From Vibrio rotiferianus CAIM 577 = LMG 21460 (GTDB taxonomy: Bacteria > Pseudomonadota > Gammaproteobacteria > Enterobacterales > Vibrionaceae): a stretch of 64,000 bases of DNA. The stretch covers positions 62,001 to 126,000 of the forward strand of contig NZ_APHW01000103.1 in the NCBI RefSeq assembly GCF_002741985.1. The letters run 5' to 3'. Below the pieces are notes generated by a model, which was not told the DNA's origin, did no database searches, and was given only the letters and a program-made list of their open reading frames with translations. This document shows, piece after piece, positions 1 to 8,714 of the stretch (its first letter is position 1; the number at the start of each line of letters is the position of its first letter). Made by a program: the position numbers and the translations under genes.

Positions 1-1
1 T

Positions 2-511
2 TATGCGGTTCAAGCTGGCTCAAAGCTTACAACTGAATTGAACATAGATATTGCGCGTGTAGGGTACGGTTATCAGTTTTACACTAGCGATAAATGGGCG
101 GTGGATGTATTAGCTGGATTACACGTTATGTGGTTGTCTTTAGGCCTGGACGGTAAGCTTGGAGCTAAAGTGAGTGGGGTGGATGAAATCCCAGTGATGT
201 TTGTGGATGAGGCGGTTTTGAATGATGTCACCGCGCCATTACCAGATTTAGGCCTTCGAGCAGAATACGCTTTGACTGAAGGTTGGATTTTAAAAAGCCA
301 TGCGCAGGTATTTTATTTAGCCGTAGACGATATAGAGGGTTACTTGTTCGAAGTGGACATTGGCGCGAAATACTTCTTCACCGAGAAATTCAGCATGACG
401 GGGTCATTCAACTATTACGAAGTTGGCGTCGATTATGAAAGTGATAAGTCTGCGTTAGATGTGACCTATCGGTTTTATGGTCCAATGCTTACGATGGCAT
501 ACCGCTTTTAG
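2..511 (+). CDS. outer-membrane beta-barrel protein, 5' end outside window
   Basis: The reading frame is already open at base 2 (YAVQAGSKL...), so the gene begins before the window and only its C-terminal 169 residues are visible. They show alternating polar and aromatic strands, a glycine-rich YGYQFYTSDKW stretch, and a terminal strand ending in YRF. A C-terminal phenylalanine on an amphipathic strand is the usual signal for the outer-membrane assembly machinery. A TTG at 38 could be mistaken for a start but has no ribosome site and lies inside the open frame. I cannot name the family. OmpW- or OmpA-like small barrels are possible. The function is unknown. Confidence 0.6.
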   Translation, partial: YAVQAGSKLTTELNIDIARVGYGYQFYTSDKWAVDVLAGLHVMWLSLGLDGKLGAKVSGVDEIPVMFVDEAVLNDVTAPLPDLGLRAEYALTEGWILKSHAQVFYLAVDDIEGYLFEVDIGAKYFFTEKFSMTGSFNYYEVGVDYESDKSALDVTYRFYGPMLTMAYRF

Positions 512-555
512 TGAACTTGAGTAAGTGATAGTACTCTGAGTTCTTCATATTGAAA

Positions 556-1665
556 TCATTTGGCTATAGCACTACCGGATTTAGACTTAGGTTCCAATCC
601 GTAAGGAATATCTTTAAATGCAGTTGAATGGCGATTGAAGTAGGGAGCTTGATTTACTTTTTGCCAATCTAACAACATGATTGCGAGAACATTTCTGTGT
701 TCTCCATATTGAAGATCAAACTCGCCATCAACGGATGGGATCATCCCTTGCTCTAAGTCAATGGAACTCTGGATGGCTTCTCTTGTTTTTGCCACGACAG
801 GATCGTCCTCCAGCCCTGCTAGCAAAAAGGTGATACCAACTTCAGCAATCACATCTTCCTTTGCTCTCAGCAAGATTGTGTCTACATTCTCACGGAAATA
901 GTCGTAAATCCATTGGTGTTTCGCTTCATCTATTTGGTTTTGGTAGTAACGAGAGTCGGCAAAGATGATGTGAGTCATGCCATAGAGCTTGTTCATGTAC
1001 TGCTGTGGAGAAAGCTTTTTGTCATTCTCATCTGGGTAAGTTGCGCGAAATGTACGTGTAAACTCATCGACTACGTCTTGCTCTCCTAACTGACGTAACC
1101 AATATACTTGATTGGCTAGTTGTGCAGCCCAAGCCTCAATCATTTCAGGGTCGTTTGCATAGATTGAAAAGTCATAGCGCTTGATGATTTCTCTGAGTTT
1201 TTGATCTTCTATATGTCTCAATCCATATTCATCTGCTCTTGCTAAAGCCCCTAGGAGATCAACGCCAAGGAAAATGTACTCAGGGTGGTGTTTTGTTACT
1301 GTATATCGTCTTTGGCTTCGCTCATCTTGCTTCTTATGGTATCCAGCTAAGCGCTTTTCTGAATATAGAATGATCTGTTCAGGAGAGTGTACTCGGGCAG
1401 CAATGCGATTTAAGCGACTTGCCACTTGTGCCATATCAGTCCAGATTGCCGGAATATACTTTTCATCGAGTGTTTGACGGTACATGCGAAGACCAAAGTG
1501 CCCTTCTTTGAACGCGCTAAGAGAAAAAAGTTGGCTTTCGTAAGTGGTCTTAATGACCTGAGCTGATTGAGAGTAAGTAAGAGGGGGCGTCTCCTCGACA
1601 GCGAGAGCGTTGGCCACCAGAGAGCCAGAGAGAAAAATAACGATGCCAAGATGCTTGCAACGCAT
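556..1665 (-). CDS. exported protein of unknown function (DUF3541-like)
   Basis: The protein has about 369 residues from an ATG at 1665. The longer TTG start at 1683 is less likely. The N-terminus (MRCKHLGIVIFLSGSLVANALA) is a typical signal peptide, so it should be periplasmic or secreted. The body is mostly helical and rich in Tyr, Arg and Gln. It resembles a Vibrio family that I recall as DUF3541, whose helical-repeat fold suggests a glycan-processing helical toroid, but I see no catalytic motif to prove this. It stands alone, convergent with the gene before it and separated from alkB by about 110 bases. Its function is unknown. Confidence 0.6.
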   Translation of the reverse strand: MRCKHLGIVIFLSGSLVANALAVEETPPLTYSQSAQVIKTTYESQLFSLSAFKEGHFGLRMYRQTLDEKYIPAIWTDMAQVASRLNRIAARVHSPEQIILYSEKRLAGYHKKQDERSQRRYTVTKHHPEYIFLGVDLLGALARADEYGLRHIEDQKLREIIKRYDFSIYANDPEMIEAWAAQLANQVYWLRQLGEQDVVDEFTRTFRATYPDENDKKLSPQQYMNKLYGMTHIIFADSRYYQNQIDEAKHQWIYDYFRENVDTILLRAKEDVIAEVGITFLLAGLEDDPVVAKTREAIQSSIDLEQGMIPSVDGEFDLQYGEHRNVLAIMLLDWQKVNQAPYFNRHSTAFKDIPYGLEPKSKSGSAIAK

Positions 1666-1773
1666 AACAACATTCCATAACAAGAAGAGTGGTTCACTGT
1701 ACCACTGATAATCTAGTGAAATGTAAGCTATTGGTCAGGCGAATGTTTTGTTTTATATCACGGTTTCTATCGC

Positions 1774-2367
1774 TTACTTAATCATTCTATAGGTAAGGTT
1801 GATACGCTCTCCCTTGTTTAACTTTGTTTTGGGTACACTGTGTTTCCAATAGTGTTGTATTTCACCTGCCATAACAAGCAGCGAGCCGTGAGTTAACTCA
1901 AGTTCAATGATGGAATTATCGTGTATATGCTTAAGTAAAAAACGTCTTGATTCACCAAGGTTAACAGAGGCAATGATTGGATTTGGGCCGAGCTCGGATT
2001 CATTGTCTTGATGCCATCCCATCGAGTCCTGACCATTTCTATATAAATTTGCGAGAACAGAATTGAACGGAGAGCCACATAGGCAGGAGATACGCTCACG
2101 CAGTTTCTGTAGTTCAGGCGTCCAAGGGTGAGGGGCCATAGTTAAACCAGAATAGGTGTAAGAGCGATCGCCATGCCAAGATTGCAACCTAGGCTGTAAG
2201 ACAGACTTGCCGAACAACTTAATTGACTGCTGTTGCCAAGGTAAGGTGGTTCGTAGGGTATTAAAATAAAGGTCCGCTTCTCTTGTGGAGAGAAAGTCCT
2301 GTTGAAAGTAGAGCTTCCCATTTGGAATCTGTTGATAAAGTGAGCTTTTAAATAAATTTTCCCGCAT
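1774..2367 (-). CDS. alkB: AlkB-family 2-oxoglutarate/Fe(II) dioxygenase
   Basis: This 197-residue protein has the length and layout of short AlkB homologues, which reverse alkylation damage (1-methyladenine, 3-methylcytosine) in DNA or RNA by oxidative demethylation. The iron-binding HxD is in GWHQDNESELG near residue 120. The distal His is in IQHYWKHSVP and the 2-oxoglutarate-binding Arg pair lies in GERINLTYRM at the C-terminus. The substrate-lid region SWHGDRSYTYSGL is also present. It resembles the AlkB homologues that stand apart from ada in gammaproteobacteria. It is monocistronic as far as the sequence shows. Confidence 0.85.
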   Translation of the reverse strand: MRENLFKSSLYQQIPNGKLYFQQDFLSTREADLYFNTLRTTLPWQQQSIKLFGKSVLQPRLQSWHGDRSYTYSGLTMAPHPWTPELQKLRERISCLCGSPFNSVLANLYRNGQDSMGWHQDNESELGPNPIIASVNLGESRRFLLKHIHDNSIIELELTHGSLLVMAGEIQHYWKHSVPKTKLNKGERINLTYRMIK

Positions 2368-2505
2368 CTGTCTCTCATTTTTTTTGTGAAAGTGATAAAA
2401 CTACCAACTAGGTATTACTTTTACTATTTGCCTTGGTTATTCTTTAATTTAATAACTATTTTAACAATAATAATTTCGTGACTGTCACGAGACAGTGAGG
2501 ACCCG

Positions 2506-3864
2506 ATGCGATATTCGTCGAAGAAACGCTATGGTTTTGCGTTGTTTTTCCTCACTTTTATTGCTTGTTGCATTGGTGGAATTGAGCTTTTTCAGCACAA
2601 TCAGCATCTGCTCTTACAAGAGCGACTTCAAGTAAAAGCGAGGGAAAAGTTGTCCGTCATTCGCTCTAACCTAGAAGCAGAAATGATGGCAGATATTTAT
2701 GCCACTAGCACATTGGCCACATTAGTAACACTTTCATCTAGTCCAGATGCTTCAGAGTTGGAGGATGCTTCTAATCGAATCCTATTAAAAAGCAATCATA
2801 TAGAAATCATTGGGATCGCTCAAAAGGATGTAATCCAACATGTTTATCCGACGGAAGGTAATGAGCGCATTATCGGGTTAGATTATAGAAAAGTGCCTGA
2901 ACAATGGACTCAGATCCAAAAAGCAAGAGATATTGAAGAGATCTTTATTTCTGGGCCAGTAAATTTAGTTCAAGGTGGACGAGGCCTTATTGTTCGTGTT
3001 CCTGTGTTTGTCGACCCTCCAAAAAACAATGAGTATTGGGGCTCTATTAGCACGGTGATTAACATGGAAAGCTTGCTAAGAACTTCTGGAGTTCTTGATT
3101 ACTCTATGTTGAGTGATCTTGTCATTCGGGGTTACAACAGCATGGGATCTCAGGGAGATATCTTCTTTGGTGACAAATCCAACTCAAAAGAGGTGATTGC
3201 TGCTGAGACCGTTCGTTTTCCATATGGTAGCTGGGCATTAGAAGTATATGAGAGCCGTGATTTATATCATAAGCTTCCTTGGTATGAGTTGAATGTAGCA
3301 AGGTTAATCGGTTATCCGGTGCTGTTTTTTCTGGGCTTTTTCCTTATTACTATTTATCGATTGTATTTGATTGCTGAAAGTCGGGCTTTCCACGATGAGC
3401 TGACGAAATTACCGAATCGACGTTACTTCATGAAGTCCTATCGTCAGCAATTTGAAATTGCGAAGCGTTACGACAAGCATTACGACTTTGCGCTCATTAA
3501 TATCGATTTAGACCGATTTAAACACATCAATGATACCTATGGTCATGATGCGGGTGACAAAGTACTCGTTGCATGTGCTGATAGAATCAAAAACAGTCTT
3601 CGACGTTCTGATATTGTTGCAAGAATGGGAGGGGATGAATTCTTGGTGATGATGCATAACCCTAAATCAGAAGACAATATCCAAAATTTGCTACAAAAAC
3701 TCAGGTATATTCTTTCTTCTACGCCTGTGATTTATGAAGATGAGTTGATCTATATTCGAGTGAGTATGGGATACGCAATTTTCCAACCCTCTTTGATGTC
3801 AGCGGAACAAATGATGAAAATTGCTGATGAGCGGATGTATAAGCAGAAACACTTTGGATTATAA
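2506..3864 (+). CDS. membrane diguanylate cyclase with periplasmic CHASE sensor
   Basis: The 452-residue protein should make cyclic di-GMP from two GTP. A first membrane helix (about residues 10-28) is followed by a periplasmic CHASE-type domain (about 60-250, with the family's YPTEGNERIIGLDYRK signature), a second helix (about 263-286) and a C-terminal GGDEF domain. The active-site loop reads GGDEF at residues 375-379, and an intact inhibitory I-site RxxD (R366-D369) sits five residues before it. It is therefore predicted to be active and product-inhibited. CHASE domains bind small extracellular ligands; the ligand here is unknown. The gene is solitary, with a bulged terminator hairpin just after it. 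Confidence 0.9.
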   Translation: MRYSSKKRYGFALFFLTFIACCIGGIELFQHNQHLLLQERLQVKAREKLSVIRSNLEAEMMADIYATSTLATLVTLSSSPDASELEDASNRILLKSNHIEIIGIAQKDVIQHVYPTEGNERIIGLDYRKVPEQWTQIQKARDIEEIFISGPVNLVQGGRGLIVRVPVFVDPPKNNEYWGSISTVINMESLLRTSGVLDYSMLSDLVIRGYNSMGSQGDIFFGDKSNSKEVIAAETVRFPYGSWALEVYESRDLYHKLPWYELNVARLIGYPVLFFLGFFLITIYRLYLIAESRAFHDELTKLPNRRYFMKSYRQQFEIAKRYDKHYDFALINIDLDRFKHINDTYGHDAGDKVLVACADRIKNSLRRSDIVARMGGDEFLVMMHNPKSEDNIQNLLQKLRYILSSTPVIYEDELIYIRVSMGYAIFQPSLMSAEQMMKIADERMYKQKHFGL

Positions 3865-3890
3865 AAGCTTGATAATCAAGGCTTTTTGCT
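3864..3890 (+). terminator. putative terminator after diguanylate cyclase gene
   Basis: A stem AAAGC-TTGAT / ATCAAGGCTTT with one bulged base is followed directly by a T run. It lies between the convergent cyclase and chemoreceptor genes. Confidence 0.5.
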
Positions 3891-3900
3891 TTTAGAGTTG

Positions 3901-5900
3901 CTAATGAACTAACTTAAACTTGCTGAGCTGCGTATTCAGCTCCTGAGTATCTTTTTGATACCCCAAAACCACTTCGCTGAGTGTGTCAGCTTGTTGGCCT
4001 GTTGTTTTGGCTATCTCTGCTAATATGTCGACATCTTTGTCGACGGCTTCGCAAGCTTTAGACTGCTCTACTGTCGAGTGGGCGATAGTGTTGATGTGAT
4101 TATTGACATTTTCAATGCTGGTTTCTAACAATGACACGCTATCGTCAACGCGCTTAACTGCCTCATAAGTAATATCACTGGCATTCTTACTTTTGGCCAT
4201 GTTTTCCACAGAAAATCGCGTTTTTTCAGTGATCTGATCTAATAACTTGCTGATATTTTCTGTTGCTTCTTGGCTACGTTGAGCTAAGTCTCGAACCTCA
4301 GAAGAGACAACGGCAAAACCTCTACCATGATCTCCTGCCCTCGCGGCTTCAATTGCTGCATTGAGCGCTAACAAATTTGTCTGCTCTGAAATACCATTAA
4401 TCGCTTCAACAATTTGGCCAATGCTTTGTGTGTCGGATTCCAGCTCAGCCATACACTGTTCAGTCGCTTGGATTTGCTCAAGTAAGCTTTTTACGGAGAC
4501 GAATGAACGCTCACTCTGCTGCTGACACTCTTGGACTTTATTATTCATTTCACTAGTGTCACTCAACGCTCTCTCCGTGGATTGAGCGATCTCAATACTT
4601 GACTGAGCAAGTTCTGTCATTGCAGTGGCGATATTGTCACATTTAGCAATGGTTGAACGGCTACTATTGTCTAACTCCTGAGTTGAGTCGACAATACTAT
4701 TCAAACGCTCGGTGTTGTGAGTATTTGTATCCGTTACATTGAATAATAAGTCTTTAATATTCTTGGTTAACTGGTTGATACTGTTCGCAATAGCAGATAT
4801 TTCATCACGTCCATTGTGGGTGAGTTCAACAGTAAGATCATGTTGTTCAGTCATATGGCCGAGTTTCTGTTTCATGGAGCCAACTCGATATCTCAAGCTA
4901 CGTACTAGCGTCGATACTAGACCCAGCAGCAATATTGAGGCGATTAGGGTGACGCCAATAAGGACATTGCGGTTGAATACCGAGTCTTTTAGTAAAGCTT
5001 CAGCATGAGCTAACATGTCTGATTGCATGTCATTCCGGAGCTGATTCAATAATCCAATTCTCTGCGTTGCAGCAGGAAACCATTCGGTAGCCGAAGGCCC
5101 TTCTATTTGTCCGAGATTGTTTTCTTGTGCTAAAAAGCGCAGTTGAGTTTCTTCTACGTTTTTCCACGCCGAATCCTGTTGTATCTGCCTTAGTTGTTGT
5201 TGGTATATCGGTAACATCGCAATATGAGCCATTCGCAGGGCGTAGTTCCCTGATTGGATGTAACTTTTGACCCTTGAGAACAGTACTGGGGTGGCAGTTT
5301 TGCTCGCAAAGACACCATTAAGTGCTCCGCGTACTTGTCCAGCGCGCTCCTTCATTGTGACTACCGCAACAAGAGAGTCTCCTATTAGGGCGAGTTCGTT
5401 ACTCTGTGTTTCTGCGATCACTATCTTGATGTTGTCGATGATGAGCTGATTGAGGTTGGAATAGTAATTAAAAGGCGAAATATGAGGGGCCAGTTTGTCT
5501 ACCCCCTCCCTTACTTTATTCAGTTTTGAGAGTTGTTGCTTCACATCTTGTGCAAGCGATGTGGTGAGATTGCTATTTAGCGTGTCTGTTTCAGACTGCG
5601 ACAGAGCTAAGATGGCACTGTCTACCTTTACTCTTTGCTGACGCAGTTTGTTGATAATCTCTGGGTTTCCTTTGCTGCCCAGCACACCTGCGGTTAGCCC
5701 TCTTTCTACTGCCAAATTATGCGCCAAATTATCGTAATTTGTGGCCAGATTAACGAGTTGTGTATCCCTTATCGCGATTTGGCTCGTTGTTCTAATTCCA
5801 AGACATTTTGCGTAGACAATATGATTGCAATAACCAGAGGAACTCCGGCTGCTATGCATACGACGATATATAATGGAAATCGACGAAGTAAACTTGTCAT
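3901..5900 (-). pseudogene. methyl-accepting chemotaxis protein (NIT-HAMP-MCP), frameshifted
   Basis: The natural start is ATG at 5900, 8 bases after a strong GGAGG site; it gives MTSLLRRFPLYIVVCIAAG, a first membrane helix. That frame stops at a TAA near 5778, just after LELEQRAKSR. The rest of the protein (RDTQLVNLATNYDN onward) continues in the -1 frame to 3901, so one base is missing (or two extra) near 5775-5790, away from any long homopolymer. The remaining parts are complete: a nitrate/nitrite-type sensing domain (about 50-290), a second membrane helix, HAMP, and a signalling hairpin with the canonical EQTNLLALNAAIEAARAG tip. Without the N-terminus the receptor would lose one membrane anchor. 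It may be a true pseudogene or a sequence error. Confidence 0.8.
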
Positions 5901-5960
5901 TTTGCCTCCAGCTTGTCTTTGATCATGTTGATATGAAGTTACTTTTTCTCTATTAATCAA

Positions 5961-6182
5961 AGTATAGGAGAGCCATTATGGGAACTGTTGACTATTCGCG
6001 ATGACATCCGTTCTTTTTGTTGATGAAGTGATAAATATCAACAATTCGAGTGGCAGAATCTGATTTTATTTGCAATATGCAAATGCATTTTGCGAAATGT
6101 TTGTTCAAATACTCATCAATATGCACTAGGAACAAGGAAAATAAGCTAATATAAAGTTGGCACGCATCATGCTTTATACAGA
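5961..6182 (+). promoter_or_regulatory. Qrr control region (LuxO sites)
   Basis: Two LuxO-like palindromes lie 75-113 bases upstream of the sigma-54 promoter's GG element. The first, TTGCAATATGCAA at 6070-6082, fits the TTGCA-N3-TGCAA consensus exactly. The second, ATGCATTTTGCGA at 6083-6095, has two mismatches. LuxO-phosphate is the enhancer-binding protein that drives qrr genes at low cell density. The same stretch carries the promoter of the divergent chemoreceptor gene. Confidence 0.8.
6158..6172 (+). promoter_or_regulatory. sigma-54 promoter of qrr
   Basis: TGGCACGCATCATGC has GG at 6159-6160 and GC at 6171-6172 with the required 10-base spacing, matching the -24/-12 RpoN promoter. The start of the Qrr RNA falls about 11 bases downstream. 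Confidence 0.9.
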
Positions 6183-6290
6183 GTGACCCTTATTAAGCCG
6201 AGGGTCACCTAGCCAACTGACGTTGTTAGTGAATACACATTGTTCACAAGTATATACCGCCAATCACACCATTGTGATTGGCGTTTTTTC
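6183..6290 (+). ncRNA. qrr: Qrr quorum-regulatory small RNA
   Basis: The ~107-base RNA carries the Vibrio Qrr signature: a 5' hairpin GTGACCC...GGGTCAC, the conserved single-stranded core CTAGCCAACTGACGTTGTTA (about 6209-6228) that pairs with luxR-type and luxO mRNAs, and a final GC-rich hairpin CGCCAATCACA/TGTGATTGGCG with six T residues (6259-6289). Family knowledge: Qrr RNAs act with Hfq to repress the master regulator LuxR/OpaR/SmcR, activate aphA, and control luxO and luxMN. Sigma-54 and LuxO elements stand upstream as expected. I cannot tell from this locus which paralogue (qrr2 to qrr5) it is. It is not next to luxO, so qrr1 is unlikely. Confidence 0.93.
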
Positions 6291-6293
6291 TTT

Positions 6294-7850
6294 CTATAGG
6301 TCAATAAGTTGTGCTTCTTCTCCAGATTCACCTGATTCTCCACATTTGCTGTAACAACTTGGTTGTCGTGGACACACTGCTCCTCTTGAACAAATCAATC
6401 TTGCTTGGGTTTGAATTCCCCTTTCTATCCAATTGATGTTGAGAATCTTGGCTATCGTTGTGAGATCTTTCTTGATGTGCTGAGGAATCACGGTACTGCC
6501 ACCGGAAGATACACACAGTGATTTCAGTTCTTCCGCTATCGCTATAGCATCACCGCCTTGCGCTGAGATGGCAGGGTTAAGATCAATACCAGCACAGAGT
6601 ACACGGTTGTTACCTGCGGGATCGAAGACATTGACAGACTCACAGCAGTAGATTCTTGGTTCATCTCCTACGTTTAGGATGGAAATTTGAGCTGAGCTCG
6701 TATCTAGTGGTTGTGATAAGCGGCGGAATACCGCCCAGTGCTGACAAGGATCGTTCACTTTACGCATGTTGCCCCATGGGAGTGGGATACCATTACCTCG
6801 ATATACGGCTTTGAGTTTACCTGGACCATAGGCATCAAAGTAATGCCAGTGCGGATAAGGAGACACTACCGTCATACGGCGCATGGCTACCGAAGGTGAT
6901 ACCCCTGCTTTTTTGTGCACATCGATTTCATAGCCAGAGCGGTCTAGCAATTGGCGAAACGGAACTTTCGGACACAATAAGGCACCGGCAAAGAAACTCG
7001 ACTCAAAGTCACGCCACGCTTGTAGAATATCTTGTGAGTTGAGCTCAGAATTAGAGACCTGTGCGCCACTTTGCTCCCAGTTGTTCTGGTGACCTATAGA
7101 CAACACGTTACTCATGCCATCACTGCTGTGCAGGACTCGATGGCCGATATACACGGCTAAATCGTACTTCAAACGAGTAGGGTAGTCGCGCATACGTTTG
7201 TTTAAATAGATGGTTCCAGGTGCTTCCATAAAGGAAGTAATCAACTGCTTCGCACTCACACCGAGTTCGTCGATTACATCTTGTGGAGAGCGATCTATCC
7301 AACGAATATCTAGCCCCATCGATTTAGCAATATCGATTAAATCCTCTACCGACAGGTTTAAACGCTTCAAACCAACTTCTTCGGCAGCTCGTTCTAGGTC
7401 GGGGAAGTGGTTTTGGTGATTTTCTTGGTGCGCCCGAATTAAGAGATGCGCGAACTGACGCCCGGTGATACCAGTCTGTGAGAGCATTTCAGGTATCGCG
7501 ATTTGTAGGATTTCATTAGAGAATAAGAAGCTTGGCTCTAAAGCCATACCACTGATGCCTCCTCGATTCCCCTTGTTTGGTGTAATGGCTTCGAGTTCAG
7601 GCTCATCATCCAGAAACCAAGTAGGTTGTTTTTGGAAAACTTCAGCAATAACTTCCAACATATCAATACTTGGAACGCGTTTTCCCCGCTCAATCATAGA
7701 TAAGTAAGATACAGAAGGAGCATACTCTGGATTAATTCGTACGCAGCGCGCGGACAAATCCTCCATCGTTAAATGGTTGTTTTTCCTTAGGTTGCGAATT
7801 TTCGTCCCTAAGAAGTGAGATTGGCGTATAAGACTTTTTGACACAGACAT
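6294..7850 (-). CDS. XRE-family regulator, RamB/PrpR-like with DUF3612-type tail
   Basis: The 518-residue protein starts with an XRE helix-turn-helix (about residues 12-75: LGTKIRNLRKNNHLTMEDLS...SYLSMIERGKRVPS). A middle domain like the short-chain acyl-CoA regulators RamB and PrpR follows (about 100-440). The IrrE-like core there reads YDLAVYIGHRVLH and has no HExxH zinc site. A cysteine-rich end (LICSRGAVCPRQPSCYSKC) has C-x5-C-x5-C-x3-C spacing, reminiscent of the Fe-S cysteines of mycobacterial PrpR. RamB/PrpR proteins control the glyoxylate and methylcitrate pathways. It is divergent from a malate-synthase-derived gene, with phased repeats between them, so acetate or propionate sensing is a reasonable inference. 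No clear ribosome site precedes the ATG. Confidence 0.8.
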   Translation of the reverse strand: MSVSKSLIRQSHFLGTKIRNLRKNNHLTMEDLSARCVRINPEYAPSVSYLSMIERGKRVPSIDMLEVIAEVFQKQPTWFLDDEPELEAITPNKGNRGGISGMALEPSFLFSNEILQIAIPEMLSQTGITGRQFAHLLIRAHQENHQNHFPDLERAAEEVGLKRLNLSVEDLIDIAKSMGLDIRWIDRSPQDVIDELGVSAKQLITSFMEAPGTIYLNKRMRDYPTRLKYDLAVYIGHRVLHSSDGMSNVLSIGHQNNWEQSGAQVSNSELNSQDILQAWRDFESSFFAGALLCPKVPFRQLLDRSGYEIDVHKKAGVSPSVAMRRMTVVSPYPHWHYFDAYGPGKLKAVYRGNGIPLPWGNMRKVNDPCQHWAVFRRLSQPLDTSSAQISILNVGDEPRIYCCESVNVFDPAGNNRVLCAGIDLNPAISAQGGDAIAIAEELKSLCVSSGGSTVIPQHIKKDLTTIAKILNINWIERGIQTQARLICSRGAVCPRQPSCYSKCGESGESGEEAQLIDL

Positions 7851-7851
7851 T

Positions 7852-7889
7852 TTGTAAAATTCACATTGTAAAATTTTTGTTGTGAAATT
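7852..7889. promoter_or_regulatory. three phased operator-like repeats TTGTRAAATT
   Basis: TTGTAAAATT at 7852-7861 and 7866-7875 and TTGTGAAATT at 7880-7889 are repeated at exact 14-base spacing, immediately before the regulator's start codon in the divergent promoter region. Equal phasing suggests cooperative binding of one protein, most simply the regulator itself. No other gene lies in between. Confidence 0.6.
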
Positions 7890-8024
7890 GTAGTCAATAA
7901 TTCGCTAGTCTACATAATGAGCAGGCAAGGAAATTAACCATCTACTTCACAGAATTGTCTGAAACTTAAACAAAGGTTTTAAGTTTTTACTCTAGGAAGA
8001 GTGTTTAAGTGCGAGGAAACGACG

Positions 8025-8603
8025 ATGAATATGCTAAATTTCGATAAAAATGACATCCAACAACAAGAACGCCCATTTATCGCTGAAGCAGTATTTGCCG
8101 TCGAGGCGGTATGTGCTGAGCAGCAGAGCGAGAAACAAGTTATGGCGAAGCAGCTACTAGACCGCATGTTCCCATTAGAGAGCGGTTCACATCAAGATGT
8201 TTCAAGCTACGTTATCGACTACCGCCATGTTATGGCTTACTTCAAAGACGGAACGCACAGTGGTTTGAAAAGCCCAAAACATTTCGTGGCATATACAGGT
8301 GAAAAAGAAGATCCAAAATCAATCCTATTTAAAGACGAATCTGGCAGTCACGCTGAAGTGATGTTTGGTTGTCACAAGGGTACTGGCTGTGTGGAGTTGA
8401 TGGATATTGATGATATCCAACTGGAAACGAGAACAACTTTTAGCCCAGAACTTACTGGTAATGCTCCAACTGCAATGCGTCATTGGATCAGCCTAATCAA
8501 AGGCGACAAGAAAGGTAAACCAATGGCATGCAGTGAAGACAAAGAGTACACCGCGAAAAACGGCGATGATTACTTCCTAAGCTACTGCTACAGCATTGAT
8601 TAA
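8025..8603 (+). CDS. malate synthase G-like protein lacking the catalytic barrel
   Basis: The start is ATG at 8025 with GAGGAAA six bases before it; a GTG at 8001 is less suitable. This gives 192 residues. From residue ~45 the sequence follows the N-terminal beta region of malate synthase G: LLDRMFPLESGSHQDVSSYV, FKDGTHSGLKSPKHFVAYTG, and later HWISLIKGDKKGKP, DKEYTAKNGDDYFL. The MDCEDS-like segment and the whole TIM barrel with the acetyl-CoA and glyoxylate residues are absent, so it should not make malate. A terminator follows, so this is an intact short gene and not one cut by a stop. Its role may be regulatory or structural. The neighbouring RamB-like regulator supports a link to C2 metabolism. 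Confidence 0.75.
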   Translation: MNMLNFDKNDIQQQERPFIAEAVFAVEAVCAEQQSEKQVMAKQLLDRMFPLESGSHQDVSSYVIDYRHVMAYFKDGTHSGLKSPKHFVAYTGEKEDPKSILFKDESGSHAEVMFGCHKGTGCVELMDIDDIQLETRTTFSPELTGNAPTAMRHWISLIKGDKKGKPMACSEDKEYTAKNGDDYFLSYCYSID

Positions 8604-8648
8604 ATCATCGATAGCTTAGCCGACTAATTAAGTAGCCTAAGAAAAGCA

Positions 8649-8676
8649 AAACCCCAAGCACGCGCTTGGGGTTTTT
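8649..8676. terminator. bidirectional terminator
   Basis: A perfect 11-bp stem AAACCCCAAGC/GCTTGGGGTTT has T residues on both sides. It serves the malate-synthase-like gene and the convergent diguanylate cyclase. Confidence 0.9.
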
Positions 8677-8714
8677 AGTTCTGTTGAACAAAGCGTTTTT
8701 ATTGAAGCTCAGTT

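Noticed and set aside
556..1697. Overlapping minus-strand frame near the start of the exported protein gene
   Set aside because: It lies wholly inside the gene in another frame and has no codon pattern or motif of its own.
8001..8024. GTG start upstream of the malate-synthase-like gene
   Set aside because: The GTG touches its would-be ribosome site, whereas ATG at 8025 has GAGGAAA at good spacing.
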